Assembly (NCBI GenBank): GCA_003449195.1
Contig: DMID01000137.1
Span: forward strand, 2,469-11,357
Length of the DNA: 8,889 nt
DNA from: Lysobacteraceae bacterium
GTDB lineage: Bacteria; Pseudomonadota; Gammaproteobacteria; Xanthomonadales; Xanthomonadaceae
Direction of reading: 5' to 3'
Below the pieces are notes generated by a model that saw only the letters and a program-made list of their open reading frames with translations, was not told the origin of the DNA and searched no databases. How positions within the stretch are numbered: position 1 is the stretch's first letter; the number at the start of each line of letters is the position of its first letter. Of the stretch, positions 1-7,598 are shown in pieces. The translations under genes were made by a program, and so were the position numbers.

Positions 1-219
1 CGGCATCGACTGGAAGCGGTCGACGTAGATCAGCCCGTCCTCGCCGGTTTCATACTTGGTGAAACTGCCGGCCGGGATTTCCACCGCCAGTTTCACGTCC
101 TCGGGCGCCGCTTTCGGCTGCTCGGCCAGCAGCGGATTGCGGACGTACTCGCCCGCGGCGGACGGCAGCGGCATGGCCAGCGCAGCCGCCCACGCAAACA
201 GGATCAGGTGCTTTTTCAT
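1..219 (-). CDS. Exported family I inorganic pyrophosphatase, C-terminus outside window
   Basis: Only the first 73 codons are visible; the gene runs off the left edge. Residues 1-22 form a signal peptide: a Lys-Lys-His n-region, a hydrophobic stretch, then a small-residue site near PSAA-G. From about residue 41 the protein matches the start of the family I soluble pyrophosphatase fold (PPi + water to 2 Pi): VEIPAG, TKYE and YVDRF, where E47, K55, E57 and R68 correspond to the E. coli Ppa active-site residues Glu20, Lys29, Glu31 and Arg43. The ATG at 219-217 is supported by GGAG at 226-229, 6 bases upstream. It starts 32 bases after the phosphatase stop on the same strand, so it is probably the last visible gene of the receptor/phytase-like/phosphatase operon. 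Family I pyrophosphatases are usually cytoplasmic; a signal peptide suggests periplasmic hydrolysis of PPi. The metal-binding Asp cluster lies outside the window, so activity cannot be judged. Confidence 0.85.
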   Translation of the reverse strand, partial: MKKHLILFAWAAALAMPLPSAAGEYVRNPLLAEQPKAAPEDVKLAVEIPAGSFTKYETGEDGLIYVDRFQSMP

Positions 220-251
220 GCTTGGCTCCATTCGCGCCGAAGGTATCGGCT

Positions 252-1613
252 TCATTCCCAGCAACGGTCTTCGCGCCCCTTTGGCGAGACCGGCCGGGCG
301 CAGTCGCGCGGCGCGATGCGGCCGGCCTCGCGCTCGACCAACCGCTTGCTTCCGCCTTCGCGCACCAGCTCGAACGCGTCGTACAGGCGCCCGGTCGCGG
401 TGCGCGATTCGTAGACCAGGCGCTGCGGATCGATGCGCAACACCTGGTAGAGCTGGGTGTCCTCGCCGACCGGTTTCATCGTCGTGCGCGCGTAGTCCGA
501 CAAGCGGTACTGCTTGGGCCCGGCCACCGAAACGATGAATACCGGCGTGGTGGTGTCGTCGCCATCACCGCGGCGGCCATAGGTATGGTCGTGGCCCTGC
601 AACACCAGATCGACCTTGTGCCTGCGGATCACCGGCAACACCTGCTGCACCAGTTTCTCGTTGTCGCGTTCGGCACGCGGCGAATAGAACGGCTGGTGGA
701 TCAGCACGATCGACCACGGGTGCGGGTTGGCGGACAACACCGCGTCCAGCCACGCCGCCTGCGCCGGGCCGGTGCCCAGATCCAGTGCGGACGTGCCGTC
801 GAGCACGGCCACGCGCACGTCCTGATAATCGAACCAGTAGCTGGTCCCTGCCGCATCGGCCGGCCCGTTGCGGGGCAGCGCGAAGCCCGCGCGCCAATGA
901 CCACCGAGCACGCGACGCGCCTGCGGCGTGTCCTCGCCCTCTTCGTGGTACTCGTGGTTGCCCGGTGCCGGCGCCACCGCCGTGCCTTGCAGCAGCCAGC
1001 GTCCGGCCTCGAACCACTCGGCCCATTCGCTGTCGTCCACGCCATCCTTGCCGCTGACCAGATCGCCGGCAAACAAGGCCAGCCGCGCATCCGGCGTGCT
1101 GCGCCACGCCTGCCGGATTACCCGCGACACCAGGCTCAGGTTCTTGTTCTGCGTGTCGCCGAAATACAGCAAGGTCAGCGGCGTGCCGGCGGATGCGGCG
1201 GTGCGGAACTGGATCCACGGCCCCCATGTGTCCCGGCCCTGCACGCGATAGGCATACAGCGTGTCCGGCTGCAATCCGTCGACATCGACGCGGTGGTGAC
1301 GGGACCTTCCGTTCTCGCTGTCCAGCACGATGGTGTCCGCGTGCAGCACGCGCGGCGCGCCCATGTCGGGTGAATCGCCGGCCACCACCAGTTCCAGCCC
1401 GGGCCTGTTGACGTCCGCATCGGTACGCCACATCACCGCGAAGCCGTGCGCCGCATCCTGTGCCGGCGAGGCGACGATGCGGTCAGGGAACCCGCTGGCC
1501 GCGTAATGCCGGCTGCCGGCCGGCACCTGCGTGTTCGGCTCGGCGGCCCGTGCACCGCCGATGCAGGCCACCAGCAGGACCGGCCACCAGAAGCAGCACC
1601 TGCGCAGCATCAT
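252..1613 (-). CDS. Exported calcineurin-like metallophosphatase with purple-acid-phosphatase-type N-terminal domain
   Basis: A 453-residue dinuclear-metal phosphoesterase. Residues about 42-140 look like the Fn3-like N-terminal domain of purple acid phosphatases (FAVMWRT near 58-64, LQPDTLYAYRVQG at 114-126, FRTA). The catalytic domain follows with all metal motifs in order: YFGDTQ (D153), FAGDLV (D184), GNHEY (N219, H220), LIHQP (H306) and GHDHTYG (H341, H343). Classical purple enzymes carry GDxxY; here the Tyr position is Ser187, so a purple chromophore is not expected. The N-terminus gives either a Sec signal cut after ARA (residue 23) or a lipoprotein, since LVAC ending at C17 fits a lipobox. 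C438 and C451 near the C-terminus could form a disulfide. The ATG at 1613 was chosen because it overlaps the upstream stop as ATGA; an in-frame GTG lies at 1622 with poor spacing to the Shine-Dalgarno. The likely role is releasing phosphate from monoesters in the periplasm; the true substrate is unknown. Confidence 0.9.
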   Translation of the reverse strand: MMLRRCCFWWPVLLVACIGGARAAEPNTQVPAGSRHYAASGFPDRIVASPAQDAAHGFAVMWRTDADVNRPGLELVVAGDSPDMGAPRVLHADTIVLDSENGRSRHHRVDVDGLQPDTLYAYRVQGRDTWGPWIQFRTAASAGTPLTLLYFGDTQNKNLSLVSRVIRQAWRSTPDARLALFAGDLVSGKDGVDDSEWAEWFEAGRWLLQGTAVAPAPGNHEYHEEGEDTPQARRVLGGHWRAGFALPRNGPADAAGTSYWFDYQDVRVAVLDGTSALDLGTGPAQAAWLDAVLSANPHPWSIVLIHQPFYSPRAERDNEKLVQQVLPVIRRHKVDLVLQGHDHTYGRRGDGDDTTTPVFIVSVAGPKQYRLSDYARTTMKPVGEDTQLYQVLRIDPQRLVYESRTATGRLYDAFELVREGGSKRLVEREAGRIAPRDCARPVSPKGREDRCWE

Positions 1614-2746
1614 CGGACGCACGCCTTCAGCTTCAACGCGGCCGCGATGTCGCGCCAGTCGAACGCGGCCACGGCCTGGTCATCGTGCAGCGCATACATC
1701 ACGCCGTCCGGAAAACGCCCGTCACCGCGTGCATCCAGCCACACGCCATCGGTGTTGGCCGTGAGCTTGCCGGCAAACGAGCCGACATGCGCCAGCGTGC
1801 GCCGGTCGAACACGTGGAACAGGCTGCGGTCCTTGAACTGGTCCGTGCCGATCCAGTAACCGCCACCGTCCGCGCACGCCATCAGCGCGATGCCCTCGGC
1901 CTGTGCCTTGTACAGGCCGGCACCGACGTCGCGGCCGCGATACCTGCCATCGACCAGGCCGTACTCGCGCAGGCGCGTGCCGACCGCGGTGTCTTCCTCG
2001 GCCAGCATCAGGCGGTCGTTCACCGGATCGGCGAACACCGACTCGGCGATGCGGATCGCACCGGCCGGGGTCACGTCGCCGAAGGTCTGCACCAGCGTCG
2101 CCTTCCACCGGCCGCTTTCCTGCGCAAGCCGGTAGCGACGGAAGCGATGGTCCAGCTCGGCCAGCGCCGGCACGGTTTTCTCGTCCGCGCCGCGCATGTA
2201 GTTGTCGCTGACGATGACCTCGATGGCCTCGCCCTTGCCGCCGGCCCACAAGCCGTAGGGCTTGCTCAGCTCGTCCATGCCGAACACCAGCAAGGGCGCG
2301 AAATCCGGCAGCGAAAACAATTGCACGCGGTGGTTGTCGCGCTCCACCACCAACAGCAGATCGCCGACCACGCTGATGCCGTTGGGACGGTCGAGCTGGC
2401 CGGGAGCCGTGCCCTTGCCGCCCACGGTGCGCAGGCGCTGGCCGTTGTCCCCATCGAAGACCACCAGCTCGCCGGTCTTCTTGGCGGTGGCGATCACCCA
2501 GCGCTTGCCGTCCGGCGCCGTCCAGCTGGCCGGTGAATCCAGGTTGTCCTGCGGCATCGCCACCGTGACGAAGGCCTCGCCCACCACCGCATGCGGGGTT
2601 TTCGCATCGGCCAGTCGCAGTTCGCCGTTCTCGTCGGGCTCGCGGTCGGCCTGGACACTGACGCCGGCACCGGCCTTGCCGGCGCAACCGGCCAGCAAGG
2701 CAACCAGCAGTACCGGTGCCGCGACGATGCGCAGGCCAGCGCGCAT
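1610..2746 (-). CDS. Beta-propeller phytase-like lipoprotein (3-phytase family)
   Basis: A 378-residue predicted lipoprotein: hydrophobic leader then LLAGC with lipidated C21; the +2 residue is Ala, which favours the outer membrane. The body resembles Bacillus-type beta-propeller phytases, which use calcium to remove phosphates from phytate. Matching landmarks are DSPASW (70-75, compare DDPAIW), TAKKTGELVVFD (87-98), LAEEDTAV (249-255), AEGIAL (283-288), GGYWIGTDQF (295-304), NTDGVWL (331-337) and DGVMYALHDDQ then AFDWRDI (347-367). The middle part (PGQLDRPNGI at 115-124, ERDNHRVQLF at 135-144) reads more like NHL repeats, so this is a divergent propeller and could hydrolyse another phosphoester. 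It starts at the overlap TGATG with the receptor stop; the ATG at 2746 was chosen, but a GTG at 2749 is also possible. Its stop overlaps the phosphatase start. Family assignment is from remembered sequence similarity; phytate as substrate is inference. Confidence 0.8.
   Translation of the reverse strand: MRAGLRIVAAPVLLVALLAGCAGKAGAGVSVQADREPDENGELRLADAKTPHAVVGEAFVTVAMPQDNLDSPASWTAPDGKRWVIATAKKTGELVVFDGDNGQRLRTVGGKGTAPGQLDRPNGISVVGDLLLVVERDNHRVQLFSLPDFAPLLVFGMDELSKPYGLWAGGKGEAIEVIVSDNYMRGADEKTVPALAELDHRFRRYRLAQESGRWKATLVQTFGDVTPAGAIRIAESVFADPVNDRLMLAEEDTAVGTRLREYGLVDGRYRGRDVGAGLYKAQAEGIALMACADGGGYWIGTDQFKDRSLFHVFDRRTLAHVGSFAGKLTANTDGVWLDARGDGRFPDGVMYALHDDQAVAAFDWRDIAAALKLKACVR
1611..1627 (-). 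promoter_or_regulatory. Coupled start of the phosphatase gene with embedded Shine-Dalgarno
   Basis: ATG (1613-1611) overlaps the phytase-like gene's TGA as ATGA. AAGG at 1627-1624, within the last codons of that gene, lies 10 bases upstream, the same spacing as at the previous junction. A GTG at 1622 lies only one base from this motif, which argues against it. Confidence 0.6.
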
Positions 2747-2760
2747 CACAGCTTCACCTT
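2744..2760 (-). promoter_or_regulatory. Coupled start of the phytase-like gene with embedded Shine-Dalgarno
   Basis: The receptor stop TGA (2748-2746) shares a base with ATG (2746-2744), giving TGATG. AAGG at 2760-2757, inside the receptor's last codons (LKVKL), sits 10 bases before the ATG and 7 bases before the alternative GTG at 2749. The arrangement implies translational coupling; the start choice between GTG and ATG stays open. Confidence 0.6.
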
Positions 2761-5283
2761 CAGGCCGATGGCGTAGGTGCGGCCGTACTCCTCGTACTGC
2801 TGCGTGTACGAGCGGCTGCCCTGGTAGCGCTCCAGCGGCTTGTCCAGCAGGTTGGACGCATCGAAGTACAGCTGCACGTGCTTGCCCAGTTCGTATTCGA
2901 AGCTGAAATCCAGCTGCGTGTTCGGCGCCACGTGGATGTCGTAGCCATGCGCCTTGCCGAGCTCATCCAGGTATTCGCTGCGGTGCACGGCGGACACGCG
3001 CGTGGACAGCGGCCCCTTCTCGTAACCGACGAATGCGGTGTAGACGTTCTTCGACGCGCGCGGCAGAGTGAAGTCCTCGCCCTCGCGGTCGGCCAGGCCC
3101 GGATCGAACGAGGTATGCAGCCAGGTCCCGCTGACGCCGGCCAGCAGGCCGTCCCAGCCCTCGGGCAGGAAATCCAGCGACTGCTGCCAGTTGAACTCGG
3201 CGCCGTACACCTTGGCCTTGTCGCCATTGATGGACGTGCTCACGTCGTAGCCGTTGTAGGCAGGGGCGTTGTTGATCACCACGCCGACGATGTAATCGTC
3301 GATGGATTTGTGGAACAGCCCCAGCGACAGGATGCCGCTGCTGCCGAGGTACTTCTCGAACGAGGCATCGAGATTGAGCGACCTGTACGGCTTGAGGTCC
3401 GGGTTGCCGATCTCCACTTCCTTGTCGCTGTTGTTCATCGCCAGGTGCGGCGCGATCGCGCCGAAGCCCGGGCGCGAGATCGTCTTGTTGGCCGAGAAGC
3501 GCAGCGACCAGTCCTCGCCGCCGTTCCAGCGCAGATGCAGGCCCGGCAGCACGTCGGTGTAGTCGTGGCTGGCCTTGACCTGGCCGAGCGTGTACGACTT
3601 GCCGTTGGCGGCCACGTCGATGCGGTTGCCGGTGGCATCGAACTGGGTGTTCTCGACGCGCGCGCCGGCGATCACCCGCAGGTCGCCGATGTTCCAGGTG
3701 CCCATCGCATAGGCGGACAGGATGTCCTCGGTGGACACGTAGTCCTCGCCGTACATCGTCAGCGCGTTGTCGATCAGCTCCTTGCTGCGCGCGGTGTATT
3801 CGCCACCGTGCGCGGCCCAGTACGCACGCAGCGCCGCCGAACTGATGCCCTGCCCCAGCGTGCCGTTGCGATGGTCGGGCGCGGCCTTGGCCCAGTCGGC
3901 CAGATCGATGGACGGGCCCGAACGCAGATCCCGCTCGTCCGCGTTGTAGTCGCGATCGCGCCAGCGCCCGAGCAGGCCGAACTTGTAACTGGCGTTCTCG
4001 CCGTCGAAACGGGCGTTGATCTGCGCGCTGTATTCGTGGTCGTTGACCTGCTTGGGCGCCACCACCCAGTTCTTGAAGGCGTAGTTGGCGTTGTTCTCCC
4101 AGCCGTTGTCGGACAGGCTGAAATCGGGGATGCCGTGGCCTTGACCGACCAGCGCGGACATGTCGTCGCCGTCGTACTCGAAGCGCGCTTCTTTCTCGTC
4201 GTTCACCCGCTCGCGGGTCTTGGTGTAGCCCACGCGGTAATCGAGCACGGCATCGGCAAGCCGGTTCTCGCCGCCGAAGCTGGCAGCCATCGTGTCCTGC
4301 TTCTTGGTGCGCCAGCGCACGCGCTTGCTGATCGCATCGGCCGGGATGTCGTCGATGCGGTACTCGCCGTTGCCGAGCGCGGTCACCTCGCCGTCGCCCA
4401 GCCCGAACACCACGCGCTGGCGCGTCTCGGCATCCTTGAAGCTGCTGAAAAGCGTACGCAGGTAATAGCGGTTGTCCGCATCCGGGCGCCAGTCGAGGTT
4501 GAGGTTGGCGCCGACGCGGGTGCGGTCGATGTCGTACTTGCGGCGCTGCCATTCGGTCACGACACGGTCGTCGCTGCCCTTGGCGTAGGTGTCGTATTCG
4601 CCTTCGACGTTGTCGGACTGGAACTCACGGTCAAGGTAATTCACTCCCAACGCCACGCCGAAGGTGCCATCGGCGAAGATGTCGCTGTAGTTGAACGCGG
4701 CCTTCGGGCTGGTCTTGCCGGACAGCGACTGGTGGTTGGCCTCGACCTTGGCGCGGATGCTGCGCCCGTCGCGGTCGAACGCGGATGCGGACTCGACCAG
4801 GATCGCGCCGCCGATCGAATCGCCCGGCATGTCGGGCGTCGGCGACTTCACCACCTTCAGCCGCTCGGTGGATTCGGACGGGATCACGTCCATCGGTGCG
4901 GCGCGGTTGTCGCTTTCCGGCGTGCCGATGGCGATGCCATCCACGCTGACGCTGTTGAGCGCCGCATCCAGCCCGCGCACCACGACGTAGCGGCCTTCGC
5001 CCTGATCGCGGGTGACGCTGACGCCGGGCAGGCGCTGCAGCGATTCGGCCACGTTCTGGTCCGGGTAATCGCCGACGTCGTCGGAGGACACCGCATCCAG
5101 GATCGCATCGGCATCGCGCTTGAGATCCACCGCGCGGGCCTGTGCCTGCAACTGCGGCTTCACTTCGATGCGGTCCAGCGTAGTGGCATCGAGCGGCACG
5201 TCCGCGCCGCGCGCGACGGCCGATGTGGCCATGGATGCGACGCCGATGGCGACCGCCACGAACAACGGATGCTTGCTGTGCAT
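2746..5283 (-). CDS. TonB-dependent outer-membrane receptor (Xanthomonas/Caulobacter type)
   Basis: An 845-residue TonB-dependent transporter, first gene of the operon. A signal peptide covers about residues 1-27. TLDRIEV (35-41) is a plausible TonB box. The plug domain follows (about 55-165) with DQNVAESLQRLPGVSV (75-90), YVVVRGLD, VSVDGI and the plug-end GGAILVES. The remainder is a 22-strand-type barrel rich in aromatic and acidic strands, including ISRPGFGAIAPHL and IGNPDLKPYRSLNLDASFEKY, both typical of the TIGR01782-like family. The protein ends GRTYAIGLKVKL, a normal final strand except that the last residue is Leu rather than the usual Phe or Trp. The ATG at 5283 has GGGGA 9 bases upstream. 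Such receptors use proton-motive force relayed by TonB-ExbBD to import siderophores, carbohydrates or other large solutes. Overlap with a phytase-like gene suggests a phosphorylated ligand; no sequence feature proves this. Confidence 0.95.
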   Translation of the reverse strand: MHSKHPLFVAVAIGVASMATSAVARGADVPLDATTLDRIEVKPQLQAQARAVDLKRDADAILDAVSSDDVGDYPDQNVAESLQRLPGVSVTRDQGEGRYVVVRGLDAALNSVSVDGIAIGTPESDNRAAPMDVIPSESTERLKVVKSPTPDMPGDSIGGAILVESASAFDRDGRSIRAKVEANHQSLSGKTSPKAAFNYSDIFADGTFGVALGVNYLDREFQSDNVEGEYDTYAKGSDDRVVTEWQRRKYDIDRTRVGANLNLDWRPDADNRYYLRTLFSSFKDAETRQRVVFGLGDGEVTALGNGEYRIDDIPADAISKRVRWRTKKQDTMAASFGGENRLADAVLDYRVGYTKTRERVNDEKEARFEYDGDDMSALVGQGHGIPDFSLSDNGWENNANYAFKNWVVAPKQVNDHEYSAQINARFDGENASYKFGLLGRWRDRDYNADERDLRSGPSIDLADWAKAAPDHRNGTLGQGISSAALRAYWAAHGGEYTARSKELIDNALTMYGEDYVSTEDILSAYAMGTWNIGDLRVIAGARVENTQFDATGNRIDVAANGKSYTLGQVKASHDYTDVLPGLHLRWNGGEDWSLRFSANKTISRPGFGAIAPHLAMNNSDKEVEIGNPDLKPYRSLNLDASFEKYLGSSGILSLGLFHKSIDDYIVGVVINNAPAYNGYDVSTSINGDKAKVYGAEFNWQQSLDFLPEGWDGLLAGVSGTWLHTSFDPGLADREGEDFTLPRASKNVYTAFVGYEKGPLSTRVSAVHRSEYLDELGKAHGYDIHVAPNTQLDFSFEYELGKHVQLYFDASNLLDKPLERYQGSRSYTQQYEEYGRTYAIGLKVKL

Positions 5284-5295
5284 TGCCCGGTTTCC

Positions 5296-5313
5296 CCGTC
5301 AGGTAAATGTCAG
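5296..5313 (-). promoter_or_regulatory. Second Pho-box-like repeat next to receptor start
   Basis: Minus strand reads CTGACAT-TTAC-CTGACGG, two CTGAC half-sites at 11-base spacing, about 12 of 18 matches to the Pho-box consensus. It ends only 12 bases before the ATG and touches the Shine-Dalgarno, so it cannot place a promoter correctly for activation. If real it might modulate or block; it may also be chance. Confidence 0.25.
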
Positions 5314-5375
5314 CGAGGCACCTTATTTCCGCCACGTTGCATGCCCGTTACACGCGGGCCGCATTTAACGCTTCT

Positions 5376-5393
5376 GCGACATCTCCGCGACAA
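5376..5393 (-). promoter_or_regulatory. Candidate Pho-box-like direct repeat upstream of receptor operon
   Basis: Minus strand reads TTGTCGC-GGAG-ATGTCGC: the hexamer TGTCGC repeated exactly at 11-base spacing, the architecture of a PhoB box (CTGTCAT, 4 bases, CTGTCAY). It agrees with the E. coli consensus at about 10 of 18 positions and the spacer is not A/T-rich. It ends 92 bases before the receptor ATG. The A/T-rich TTAAAT begins 7 bases downstream, shorter than the roughly 10 bases seen at phoA. It is plausible but unproven. Confidence 0.35.
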
Positions 5394-5477
5394 CCAGGGG
5401 CGTATGGCGCGCATGGCTGGCACCGGCGGCGGCGCCTGCGGCACACTGCCCGCCACTCCCACCCAAACACGGCTGCC

Positions 5478-6110
<633 letters not shown>

Positions 6111-6114
6111 GGGA

Positions 6115-6128
6115 TGCCGGCGACGGCA
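6115..6128 (+). other. Small GNRA-type hairpin after upp
   Basis: TGCCG-GCGA-CGGCA forms a 5-base-pair stem with a GCGA tetraloop, starting 4 bases after the upp stop. No T-run follows, so it is a weak terminator at best and could be a 3'-end or processing structure. Such short stems also arise by chance in GC-rich DNA. Confidence 0.3.
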
Positions 6129-6129
6129 C

Positions 6130-6158
6130 TTGCCTCGCATTCATTCAAACGGCATGAA
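6130..6158 (+). promoter_or_regulatory. Possible sigma70-like promoter for psiF
   Basis: TTGCCT (6130-6135) and CATGAA (6153-6158) are separated by 17 bases, in the only A/T-richer patch of the 102-base upp-psiF gap. The -35 resembles TTGACA at 4 of 6 positions; the -10 is poor (3 of 6). No convincing Pho-box repeat was found here, so psiF may use this promoter or read-through from upp. Confidence 0.25.
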
Positions 6159-6212
6159 AAGGCGCGAGGATGCGCCGGCAGTTCCGCCCATCACCCGCAC
6201 AGGAAGCTCTCC

Positions 6213-6515
6213 ATGAACAAGATCGTGTTCGCCGCCCTCTTCGCCGCTGCCTGTGCCGTGCCGGCCGGGAGCGCTTTCGCCGCCCAGACCGCGCAACAGC
6301 AGCGCATGGCCACGTGCTCGGCGCAGAACAAGGGCAAGACCGGCCAGGACTACAAGGACGCGCAGAAAGCCTGCCTGTCCGGCAAGGAGGCGCCTGCGGC
6401 GGCGGCCACCACGCCGCAGGAGCGGATGAAGGCCTGCAATGCCGAGGCGGGCAGCAAGAAGCTGGCCGGCGATGCCCGCAAGAGTTTCATGAGCGGCTGC
6501 CTCAAAAAATCCTGA
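6213..6515 (+). CDS. psiF: PsiF-family exported small protein (phosphate-starvation-inducible family)
   Basis: A 100-residue protein with a signal peptide (residues 1-23, cut after AFA). The mature part holds two PsiF repeats. Repeat 1 (about 26-58) runs QQQRMATC...KACLSGK with C35 and C54. Repeat 2 (about 67-99) runs PQERMKACN, then LAGDARKSFMSGCLKK with C75 and C96. Repeat 2 matches E. coli PsiF closely (QQ-RM-CN, LKGDARK-YMS-CLK); repeat 1 is degenerate in its second half. Each repeat has two Cys, suggesting disulfides in the periplasm. In E. coli psiF lies downstream of phoA and is induced by phosphate starvation; its molecular function is unknown. AGGAAG at 6201-6206, 6 bases before the ATG, fixes the start. 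An upstream in-frame ATG at 6114 is rejected because it would bury the signal peptide. Confidence 0.88.
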   Translation: MNKIVFAALFAAACAVPAGSAFAAQTAQQQRMATCSAQNKGKTGQDYKDAQKACLSGKEAPAAAATTPQERMKACNAEAGSKKLAGDARKSFMSGCLKKS

Positions 6516-6540
6516 GCCGCGCGCCATTGCCCTGGAGGCA

Positions 6541-6567
6541 CGAAGGCCCCGCATTGCGGGGCCTTCG
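6541..6567. terminator. Hairpin terminator between convergent psiF and MBL-hydrolase genes
   Basis: A perfect 12-base-pair GC-rich stem (arm CGAAGGCCCCGC) with a 3-base loop, centred in the 72-base gap between two convergent stops. Neither side has a good T-run, so classical intrinsic termination would be imperfect, but position and stem strength suggest it ends transcription from both sides or protects 3' ends. Confidence 0.7.
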
Positions 6568-6587
6568 CATGTCCGGCCCCAGCCGGA

Positions 6588-7472
<885 letters not shown>

Positions 7473-7533
7473 GCGGCCATCCTAGCCCGGTCGGTGCCGG
7501 GACGACCTGCTGCTTTGGTCGATGGGCAGCACG

Positions 7534-7563
7534 AAAAAGGGCGATGCACGCGTGCATCGCCCT
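7534..7563 (-). terminator. Rho-independent terminator of ggt
   Basis: Positions 7538-7563 are a perfect 26-base palindrome (13-base arms, AGGGCGATGCACG and its complement). Read on the minus strand, the hairpin is followed at once by a T-run (positions 7538-7534). It lies 35 bases past the ggt stop. There is no T-run in the plus direction, so it acts for ggt only. This is the clearest intrinsic terminator in the window. Confidence 0.9.
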
Positions 7564-7598
7564 CGTCGCCGCCTGGCCCGTGCGGGGCTTGCCTGCCG

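Larger units (their letters stand above)
5284..5477. promoter_or_regulatory. Divergent control region between receptor operon and upp
   Basis: A 194-base non-coding region. For the receptor (minus strand) it holds two 11-base-spaced direct repeats listed separately, and a weak promoter candidate: TTGTCG (5393-5388) and TTAAAT (5368-5363), 19 bases apart. An imperfect dyad GCCCG/CGGGC (5343-5347, 5355-5359) lies between. For upp (plus strand) TTGCAT at 5337-5342 is followed by an A/T patch at 5363-5368, too far for a good match. No riboswitch or attenuator structure was recognised. Confidence 0.6.

Noticed and set aside
222..2536. Long plus-strand open frames opposite the phosphatase and phytase-like genes
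   Set aside because: The minus-strand frames carry complete catalytic motifs and signal peptides; the plus-strand frames carry none and are antisense shadows.
5307..5477. An N-terminal extension of upp by 57 codons from an upstream ATG
   Set aside because: Homology to Upp begins at the ATG at 5478 and the extension reads through the promoter region of the divergent operon.
6111..6212. A Pho box in front of psiF
   Set aside because: No pair of CTGTCA-like half-sites at 11-base spacing was found in this gap on the plus strand.
7538..7563. The perfect 26-base palindrome as an operator or recombination site
   Set aside because: Its position just after the ggt stop and the adjoining T-run on the ggt side are fully explained by an intrinsic terminator.
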